From NCBI GenBank assembly GCA_035647835.1, contig DASRMS010000198.1:1-28239 (forward strand): a stretch of DNA of 28,239 nt, written 5' to 3'. Shown piece after piece: positions 23,104 to 28,239 of the stretch; within the stretch, counting starts at the first letter, position 1, and every line of letters begins with the position of its first letter. Position numbers and translations under genes: made by a program. The DNA comes from UBA9865 sp035647835 (GTDB lineage Bacteria; Bacillota; Dethiobacteria; Dethiobacterales; Dethiobacteraceae). The notes below the pieces were generated by a model that ran no database searches, was not told the origin of the DNA, and was given only the letters and a program-made list of their open reading frames with translations.

Positions 23104-24057
23104 ATGCATAAAAAAACTGTCGTTCTAGTACTTTTGTTAACCTTACTCTGTGCTGCGGTGGGCTGTAGAGCTAAACCAGCAGTGCCTGCGCGTTCAGGTA
23201 AACTTACGGTCTATACTTCTTTTTACCCACTGTACGACTTTACACGGAAAATTGGTGGTAATCATGTTAATGTCATCAATCTGGTGCCCGCGGGGGCCAG
23301 CGTTCATGATTGGGAGCCTGGGCCGCAAACGCTGGCTTCTTTACTAGAAGCCGATTTGTTAATTGTCAATGGTCTCGGCATCGAGCCCTGGTTAAATAAG
23401 CTAGCAGCTACACTCGAAGGAAACGTGCCTATTGTTAATACTTCAGCTGGTGTCGTCCTGCTGTACGGCTCTGATGATCATGTGCACAATGAGCATAGCG
23501 GTGTGGCTGACGATGAGGCGGCCGCAGCTGCAGTACCTGACCCCCATATTTGGTTAGATCCTGCCAACGCCTTACAACAGGCTGAAAGAATTGCCGCAGC
23601 TCTGATAGATTTAGCGCCGCAGTATGCGGAAGAATTCCAGGATAATTTGGCGGCTTTTCGTCAGGCCATAGCAGAGTTGGATTTAGCTTTCCAAGAGACT
23701 TTACAAACGGCAGCACGGCATGAATTTGTGGTCACGCATTTAGCTTTCAGTTATTTAGCAAAGCGCTACAATTTAACCCAGCTGGCTATTAGTGGTCTTA
23801 CTCCACAAGCGGAGCCTAGTCCAGCTCAAATGAGCGAGTTAATCAAACTGATGCAAGAACATAACATCCGCTATATCTTTCAGGAGCCTTTTACCTCGGG
23901 TCGTTTAGCAGCAGCACTTGCTGCAGAGGTAGGGGCGGAAATTTTAACACTCCATCCCCTAGCAGGTTTAACGCCAGAGGAAGAAAAAAACGGCGAAGAT
24001 TACTTTACAATTATGCGGCAAAACCTGGCTCAACTAGCTAAAGCATTGAGAGATTAA
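23104..24057 (+). CDS. znuA: Zinc ABC transporter substrate-binding lipoprotein ZnuA
   Basis: A 317-residue cluster A-I metal-binding lipoprotein. The signal ends in the lipobox AVGC (Cys21). Metal ligands expected for the family are visible: His in ASVHDWEP, His in DPHIWLDP and His in VTHLAFSYLAKRY. A short acidic/His loop (DDHVHNEH) at about residues 120-130 is typical of zinc-type proteins. It captures Zn(II) outside the membrane and delivers it to the ZnuB permease. The ATG at 23104 follows GCGGAGG. It heads the operon with znuC, znuB and a Fur-family regulator. Manganese binding is a less likely alternative given the His loop. Confidence 0.92.
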   Translation: MHKKTVVLVLLLTLLCAAVGCRAKPAVPARSGKLTVYTSFYPLYDFTRKIGGNHVNVINLVPAGASVHDWEPGPQTLASLLEADLLIVNGLGIEPWLNKLAATLEGNVPIVNTSAGVVLLYGSDDHVHNEHSGVADDEAAAAAVPDPHIWLDPANALQQAERIAAALIDLAPQYAEEFQDNLAAFRQAIAELDLAFQETLQTAARHEFVVTHLAFSYLAKRYNLTQLAISGLTPQAEPSPAQMSELIKLMQEHNIRYIFQEPFTSGRLAAALAAEVGAEILTLHPLAGLTPEEEKNGEDYFTIMRQNLAQLAKALRD

Positions 24058-24072
24058 GGGAGGACTGAACAA

Positions 24073-24837
24073 ATGATTAATCCAGTGATACAACTAGAGC
24101 ATGTATCCTTTCACTATGGACCACAAATGATTCTCGAGGATGTTAATTTAGCAGTAATGCCAGGTGAATTTTTAGGTATCGTAGGTCCCAATGGTTCAGG
24201 AAAAAGTACGATGCTGAAAATAATTGTGGGTTTGCTGCAGCCTAATCAGGGGCGGGTATGCCTTTTTGGTAACGAGCGAGCCAAATTTAAACAGTATACG
24301 CGTCTTGGTTATGTAGCACAAAATGCTACTTCCTTTAATCATGCCTTTCCTGCAACGGCTTATGAAATTGTGTTGTCCGGCTTAACACCAAAACTAGGTA
24401 TTTTAAGGCAGCCTGGTTCAGAAGCAAAGGAGCAGGTGGAGCAGGCGTTACAGCAAGTTGGCGCAGAGGAGCTGGCAAAACAGCCAATCGGCGACCTCTC
24501 TGGAGGGCAGCAGCAACGCATTTTAATAGCGCGCGCTTTAGTAGCTAAGCCCGAGCTATTAATCTTAGATGAACCAACGGTAGGCGTTGATTTACAGGCA
24601 CTTGACCAATTTTATCAGCTTCTTCTTACGCTGCGGCAAGCGCATGGTTTAACAATTTTACTGGTTAGTCATGATCTTGGTCTGGTTAGTGAACATGTTA
24701 CGACGTTAGCTTGCCTCAATAAAAAAATATGTTTTCATGGCCCGCCAGCAGATTTTTGGTCAACAGAGATAGCTGCTCAAGTGTATGGTCCGGCCGCTAA
24801 ACATGTATTACCGGCACATCAAGGAGGGTTAGGTTAA
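24073..24837 (+). CDS. znuC: Zinc ABC transporter ATP-binding protein ZnuC
   Basis: A 254-residue ABC ATPase. Walker A is GPNGSGKST, the Q-loop lies near YVAQNA, the signature is LSGGQQQR, Walker B is LLILDEPTVGVD and the H-loop is LVSHDLGLV. It powers ZnuB and belongs to the metal-uptake branch. The ATG at 24073 follows AAGGGAGG, 15 bases after znuA. znuB starts directly after its stop codon. Confidence 0.95.
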   Translation: MINPVIQLEHVSFHYGPQMILEDVNLAVMPGEFLGIVGPNGSGKSTMLKIIVGLLQPNQGRVCLFGNERAKFKQYTRLGYVAQNATSFNHAFPATAYEIVLSGLTPKLGILRQPGSEAKEQVEQALQQVGAEELAKQPIGDLSGGQQQRILIARALVAKPELLILDEPTVGVDLQALDQFYQLLLTLRQAHGLTILLVSHDLGLVSEHVTTLACLNKKICFHGPPADFWSTEIAAQVYGPAAKHVLPAHQGGLG

Positions 24838-25695
24838 TTGGATATTTTACGCTTCGCCTTTATGCAAAGAGCTTTTTTGGCAGGTATTATGGTAGCATTG
24901 CTTTGCCCAACCATAGGTATTTATTTAGTTTTACGCAGAATGTCCATGATGGGTAATATGTTCTCACATCTATCGTTAGCTGGTGTCGCGCTAGGTATAT
25001 TTACAGGTATCTATCCCTTGGCAACAGCTCTTACTTTATCTTTAGCGGCTGCCGCTGCCGTGGAAGTACTGAGGCGAGCCTATCGCATCTTTAGTGACTT
25101 GGCGATTGCTATTCTTATTTCTGCAGGCACTAGTTTAGCCGTTATTTTAATTAGCTTGTCACGCGCCTTTAATGCTGACTTATTTTCTTACCTTTTTGGC
25201 AGTGTCATTGCTATTTCCACACAAGATCTTTATCTGATAGCAGCGGTAGGCTTCCTGGTCTTCAGTATAATTTTAATGATGCAAAAAGAACTCTTTTATA
25301 TTGCCTTTGATGAAGTAGGGGCAAGGGCGGCAGGAATCCGAGTAGACTTAGTGAATATGATCTTTGTAGCAGCTACTTCTTTGACCATAGCCATGGCAAT
25401 GCGGGTGGTGGGCATGCTGTTAGTCTCCTCTTTGATTACTGTGCCTATTGCTGCCGGCCTACAATTGGGGAGAAGTTTTCGGGCCACAGTATACTGGTCT
25501 TATGCCATAGCGCTTATTTCCGTCGTTTCGGGTCTTGTGCTGGCCTACTATGGCGATTTGGCCCCGGGTGGTACCATTGTGATGTGTGCACTAGCTTTAT
25601 TTGTCTTAGCGATATTCTATGGCAAGATGAAAAGAAGTGGAGGTAAAGAGCATGAGCAGACAGCCACTGGCGCAGTTGAAGGCAAAGGGTTATAA
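24838..25695 (+). CDS. znuB: Zinc ABC transporter permease ZnuB
   Basis: A 285-residue permease of the ABC-3 family with about eight hydrophobic helices. Family motifs are LRRMSMMGNMFSHLSLAGVALG near residue 30 and the FDEVGARAAGI region, followed by VVGMLLVSSLITVPIA. The start is TTG at 24838 behind AAGGAGGG, immediately after the znuC stop. The C-terminus is polar (KRSGGKEHEQ). The last 44 bases overlap the zur gene in another frame, so the two are likely translationally coupled. Confidence 0.93.
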   Translation: MDILRFAFMQRAFLAGIMVALLCPTIGIYLVLRRMSMMGNMFSHLSLAGVALGIFTGIYPLATALTLSLAAAAAVEVLRRAYRIFSDLAIAILISAGTSLAVILISLSRAFNADLFSYLFGSVIAISTQDLYLIAAVGFLVFSIILMMQKELFYIAFDEVGARAAGIRVDLVNMIFVAATSLTIAMAMRVVGMLLVSSLITVPIAAGLQLGRSFRATVYWSYAIALISVVSGLVLAYYGDLAPGGTIVMCALALFVLAIFYGKMKRSGGKEHEQTATGAVEGKGL

Positions 25696-26083
25696 GTTGA
25701 CACAGCAAAGGCAGCAGATTTTAGAAGTGCTGCTTACCGCTCCTTCCCGTCTTAGCGCCCAAGAAGTCCATAGCTTGTTAAAGCAACAACAAGTATCTAT
25801 TAGTCTTGATACTGTTTATCGTAATTTACGGTTACTGGTGGAGATTGGTGCCGTACAACAAATATCTTTGCAATCTGGTGCAGTTTATGAATTAATTCTG
25901 CAGGATGAACTTCATTACCATGTTATTTGTGTAGATTGTGAAAAAGTAGTTTGTATTCCTGCCTGCTCTGCGTTGCAGAATTGTTTACAGCAGGCAGGAG
26001 CGGCAGGATTTACTATCCTTAATCATAGTTTGGAGATTTATGGGCGCTGTTCATACTGCGATAAAAAAAGTTCCGGCTGCTAA
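25652..26083 (+). CDS. zur: Fur-family metalloregulator, probably Zur
   Basis: A 143-residue Fur-family repressor. The N-terminal winged helix has KGYKLTQQRQQILEVL, LSAQEVHSLLKQQ and SLDTVYRNLRLL, the standard DNA-recognition segment. The dimerisation domain has DELHYHVICVDC, and a second CxxC is CSYC near the C-terminus; together these give the four-Cys structural zinc site. The ATG at 25652 follows GTGGAGGT, giving the normal Fur length; a GTG 15 bases upstream would be within that site. Its place at the end of the znu operon favours Zur, with autoregulation. Fur or PerR cannot be ruled out by sequence alone. Confidence 0.88.
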   Translation: MSRQPLAQLKAKGYKLTQQRQQILEVLLTAPSRLSAQEVHSLLKQQQVSISLDTVYRNLRLLVEIGAVQQISLQSGAVYELILQDELHYHVICVDCEKVVCIPACSALQNCLQQAGAAGFTILNHSLEIYGRCSYCDKKSSGC

Positions 26084-26100
26084 AACAGCCGGAACTTTTT
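26065..26100. terminator. Bidirectional terminator between zur and the glycosyltransferase
   Basis: A perfect 15-bp stem AAAAAGTTCCGGCTG/CAGCCGGAACTTTTT with a six-base loop. T runs follow it on both strands, so it ends both convergent units. Confidence 0.95.
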
Positions 26101-26118
26101 CGTTTGGTTTTACGACGG

Positions 26119-27105
26119 CTAAATTACGCCTCGATAGATCTTAATAATGCGCTGAGTTAACTTTCTATTATCGTATTCTTTGACCGCCAAGTCACGCCCA
26201 AAGGTCTGCAGTTGTTCTAAATATAATTTGCTTTGGGTGAGCTTTGCGAGGTCGTAGAAAATGTTTTTATAACAGGGCTCATTGCCCGCTAGACCACTAA
26301 GGTCTAAAAACTTTTCTTTAGCAGCTTTTTCTGGGGTCAAGATGCCCTGGCAATTGCGACCGAGAATGATGATAGCATTTCCAGCGGCCATGCCCTCAAT
26401 CAGAGCACGGCCGGTGCCAGCCATAATATCTGTTTGCGCCAGTAAGGGAGCAACTTCATTAGTCCAACCCAGATACTGTGCAGTTTTGCTGTTGGGCTTT
26501 TTGTCCGCTGCTACGTAAAACTCTACCCCCTCTAAGAGATCGACTGCTTTACAAAAATGGCTATATCCTTTTTGCTTGCCTGCATCTACGCGGCCGACAT
26601 AGGCGATCTTGAGAGGTTCCGTTTTTTCTCCCGGTTTAAATTCACTTAAGTCCACACCATTAGGAATGACGTGAACTTTCTGCTGAAATTGGCGCATACT
26701 GTTAGCCACACGAACTGAAATGCAAATAAGCGCTTTAGCCTCTAGCAAAAACGGTTGGGCTTCGCGGCTGTTGATGCCTAAACCATGGCAGGTGATGACT
26801 AACGAGGCTTGAAAATGTCTTGCCAGGGTCATTGCTAAAGCATAAGTTAAAGGAGAATGAGCATGAATGACCTGGGGGCGCCACTGAGCGAGGTAGTTTA
26901 AGCTAGCTTGCAGATCACCAGGCTTAACAATGGCGGCACCTATTTCCTCCATCGTTTGTTTATAGAGAGCTAACGCTTGATAAGAGGGGTTGCCGTCCAT
27001 AATCAAACGCGCATCAAGTCCTTGTTTTTGTTGCTCTCGCACGAGAGAAAAGGCATGTGTTGTTTGCCCAGAATAAAAAAACCGATTAAGATGAAGGATT
27101 TTCAA
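26119..27105 (-). CDS. GT4-family glycosyltransferase
   Basis: A 328-residue GT-B fold glycosyltransferase, family 4 type. The N-terminal half has ILHLNRFFYSGQTTHAFSLV and VIHAHSPLTYALAM. The middle linker carries VHVIPNGVDLSEFKPG and IAYVGRVDAGKQKG, the usual start of the donor-binding half. Near the C-terminus MAGTGRALIEGMAAGNAIIILG replaces the EX7E region; the GTGR-x-x-x-E form occurs in some GT4 members. It lacks membrane helices and a sugar acceptor cannot be inferred. The start is TTG at 27105 behind AAAGGGG. A candidate sigma-K/sigma-E promoter lies upstream, suggesting a role in spore coat or surface glycan made by the mother cell. Confidence 0.88.
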   Translation of the reverse strand: MKILHLNRFFYSGQTTHAFSLVREQQKQGLDARLIMDGNPSYQALALYKQTMEEIGAAIVKPGDLQASLNYLAQWRPQVIHAHSPLTYALAMTLARHFQASLVITCHGLGINSREAQPFLLEAKALICISVRVANSMRQFQQKVHVIPNGVDLSEFKPGEKTEPLKIAYVGRVDAGKQKGYSHFCKAVDLLEGVEFYVAADKKPNSKTAQYLGWTNEVAPLLAQTDIMAGTGRALIEGMAAGNAIIILGRNCQGILTPEKAAKEKFLDLSGLAGNEPCYKNIFYDLAKLTQSKLYLEQLQTFGRDLAVKEYDNRKLTQRIIKIYRGVI

Positions 27106-27128
27106 ATTATTTCACCCCTTTCTTTTAT

Positions 27129-27156
27129 TATTGTATGAAGAGGAAAAGTAAGGGGT
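27129..27156 (-). promoter_or_regulatory. Candidate sigma-K (or sigma-E) promoter for the glycosyltransferase
   Basis: On the minus strand, CACC with its AC at 27156-27155, then 17 bases, then CATACAATA (27137-27129). This fits the sigma-K consensus AC-N16/17-CATANNNTA exactly. CATACAAT is also a perfect sigma-E -10, but no good sigma-E -35 is seen. Predicted initiation at about 27122 leaves the ribosome binding site only 1-2 bases into the message. Confidence 0.5.
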
Positions 27157-27180
27157 GAACACAATATAATTGCTGCTCAT

Positions 27181-27214
27181 AGAAAAAAGGAGTATGAAAC
27201 GAGTTCATACTCCT
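27181..27214 (-). terminator. Terminator after the CAP-domain gene (minus strand)
   Basis: AGGAGTATGAA and TTCATACTCCT are perfect inverted copies around five bases, with an A run on the plus strand that gives T residues on the minus strand. Confidence 0.88.
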
Positions 27215-27220
27215 CAGAGC

Positions 27221-27805
27221 TTAACGCACGCCAATAAACATTTGTGTCACATAGACTTGACGCCCGAGCTGATAAACGCCGATCCCCGTTTGATTAAAAC
27301 GTGAATTCAGCAGGGCATTGCGATGTATGCTGCTGCCCATAAAAAGCTTTACAGCATTGGCAGCAGATGATGTTTTAGCTAAATTCTCACCAGCATAACT
27401 ATAACGAATGCCGTTATTACGCATCATATCATAAGCACTGCCATAAGTTGGTGAACGGTGAGCAAAGTAACGGTTCTCTGCCATATCTTTACTTTTTAAG
27501 CGTGCTAATTTGACTAGCTGATAATTAATTGTTAGTGGTTGGAGACCTCTTAGTGTGCGTTCACGATTAATACCAGCGAAAACAGTTTTTTCTGCCAGGG
27601 TAAGGCTGGTTGGATTAATTGCGGGCGTGGGAGCAGGTGCTGGGGCAGGTTCCAGTTTAGGCGCTGGTGTTGGTTGTGCATTTTGGAATTGAGCAAACCA
27701 AGCAGGTTGCGGCCAACGGGGAGGGAGAGTTGTTGCGGATACGCTGCCTGCAGTCATTAAAACTACTAGTAAAGTCACTGTAAGAACCATCGAGAGACGT
27801 TTCAT
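27221..27805 (-). CDS. Secreted CAP-domain (SCP/PR-1, YkwD-like) protein
   Basis: A 194-residue protein. Residues 1-24 are a signal peptide (hydrophobic core ending VSATT). A Pro/Ala-rich linker, residues about 44-65, leads to the CAP domain (about 70-194). CAP hallmarks are INRERTLRGLQPL, YFAHRSPTYG, YAGENLAK and HRNALLNSRFNQTGIGVY, with the two His and two Glu expected for the metal-site cavity. It matches the YkwD-like proteins that are often induced in sporulation or attached to the cell wall in Clostridia, where the function is unclear. The start follows GGAGG on the minus strand. A possible promoter is TTGACC-18-TACGCT. Confidence 0.9.
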   Translation of the reverse strand: MKRLSMVLTVTLLVVLMTAGSVSATTLPPRWPQPAWFAQFQNAQPTPAPKLEPAPAPAPTPAINPTSLTLAEKTVFAGINRERTLRGLQPLTINYQLVKLARLKSKDMAENRYFAHRSPTYGSAYDMMRNNGIRYSYAGENLAKTSSAANAVKLFMGSSIHRNALLNSRFNQTGIGVYQLGRQVYVTQMFIGVR

Positions 27806-27955
27806 CTAAAACCTCCGCATGCGCATATTTTATAACATCTATAGCGTAACAAATTGCTTGTCCTTAGGTCAAACAGAAAGAAGTAGGGTACCCTAGCAAT
27901 ATCTTGTAGTAAGTACAGCCTGATTTGTTACAATCTCTATTCTGGACAGAAGAGG

Positions 27956-28239
27956 CTATTTTTTAGGAGATGTCTTATTCTGGAACACCCCTGCCAAAGT
28001 ACCCCAAACACCTTTTTTATTTTCTAACTCTGTTTCTAGTAGGGCTATTTTCTTACTTTGTTCTTTTTCTTTGTTTAGTGCCGCCACAAGATCATTGCGT
28101 AAACGTGCCAGTTGTTTTCTTTGTTCGCTATTTAAGGATTCTGTGTGCGACAAAGTATTTTTTAATTCTGCATTACTTGTTTGCAGTGCCTGCAGTTCCT
28201 GCTCCAGCCCATGATTCTTTTGCTGCACCTCTTTACTAC
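27956..28239 (-). CDS. Coiled-coil protein, C-terminal part (partial)
   Basis: The minus-strand frame is open to the window edge and ends with TAG at 27956-27958. The visible 94 residues are highly charged and helical, with heptad-like patterns (LEQELQALQTSNAELKN, EQSKKIALLETELE), then a short tail (WGTLAGVFQNKTSPKK). It looks like the end of a longer coiled-coil protein. A GTG at 28228 is possible but has no spaced ribosome binding site, and the frame continues upstream. The function is unknown. The gap 27806-27955 between it and the CAP gene holds a 12-bp palindrome TAGGGTACCCTA (27884-27895) and no clear terminator. Confidence 0.6.
   Translation of the reverse strand, partial: SKEVQQKNHGLEQELQALQTSNAELKNTLSHTESLNSEQRKQLARLRNDLVAALNKEKEQSKKIALLETELENKKGVWGTLAGVFQNKTSPKK

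Noticed and set aside
23435..23716. Minus-strand frame inside znuA, and similar long antisense frames elsewhere (e.g. 15730-16266, 3850-4281)
   Set aside because: Opposite strand to genes with clear motifs; no ribosome binding site or recognisable domains.
27884..27895. 12-bp palindrome TAGGGTACCCTA as a terminator or operator
   Set aside because: Too short without loop or T tract, and no copy elsewhere in the window to support an operator.

Overview
The window looks like chromosomal core DNA of an anaerobic, endospore-forming Clostridia-type Firmicute. The evidence is a run of sporulation and division genes (SpoVB, YabN/MazG, HU, a SpoIID-domain protein, YabP, YabQ, a DivIC-like protein, the S1 protein YabR, SpoIIE, TilS, Hpt, FtsH) in the order familiar from the yab-ftsH region of Firmicutes. 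Other support is frequent GTG/TTG starts with strong purine-rich ribosome binding sites, U-tract terminators, a Spo0A box, and candidate sigma-E, sigma-H and sigma-K promoters. Genus cannot be fixed from sequence alone. A strongly expressed-looking formate-THF ligase, a MobA-like protein and FeoAB would fit an anaerobe with active C1 metabolism, possibly an acetogen or a Peptococcaceae relative; that is inference.

Layout. 1-7621 (+): spoVB, mazG/yabN, hup, SpoIID-like lipoprotein, yabP, yabQ, divIC-like, yabR and a Ppx/GppA phosphatase. 7599-8039 (-): a small YdcZ-type membrane transporter that overlaps the end of ppx tail to tail. 8241-10227 (+): feoB then feoA. 10329-17464 (+): spoIIE behind an apparent Spo0A-dependent promoter, then tilS-hpt-mobA and ftsH. 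17742-20705 (+): a folate/C1 block with a divergent fhs, a tetrahydrofolate riboswitch, folT, and a small protein resembling the N-terminal domain of long dihydropteroate synthases. 20936-22915 (+): birA, coaX and a 49-residue zinc-ribbon protein. 23104-26083 (+): a zinc ABC importer (znuA-znuC-znuB) with a Fur/Zur regulator. 26119-28239 (-): a glycosyltransferase with a candidate mother-cell promoter, a secreted CAP-domain protein, and the C-terminal part of a coiled-coil protein cut by the window edge.

How the parts work together. The first 17 kb mixes sporulation (cortex/coat morphogenesis, forespore sigma-F activation by SpoIIE) with housekeeping (tRNA-Ile lysidine modification, purine salvage, nucleotide clean-up, membrane proteolysis). 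The folate block couples one-carbon activation to riboswitch-controlled folate uptake. The last third handles biotin, CoA and zinc homeostasis.

The best candidate for something undescribed is the stand-alone DHPS-N-like protein co-transcribed with folT under the THF riboswitch. Next come two promoter architectures (sigma-H before hup; the 21-bp-spaced spoIIE promoter with 0A boxes) and a pair of identical self-palindromic boxes three helical turns apart between ydcZ and feoB. I saw no CRISPR array, phage, transposon, tRNA or rRNA.
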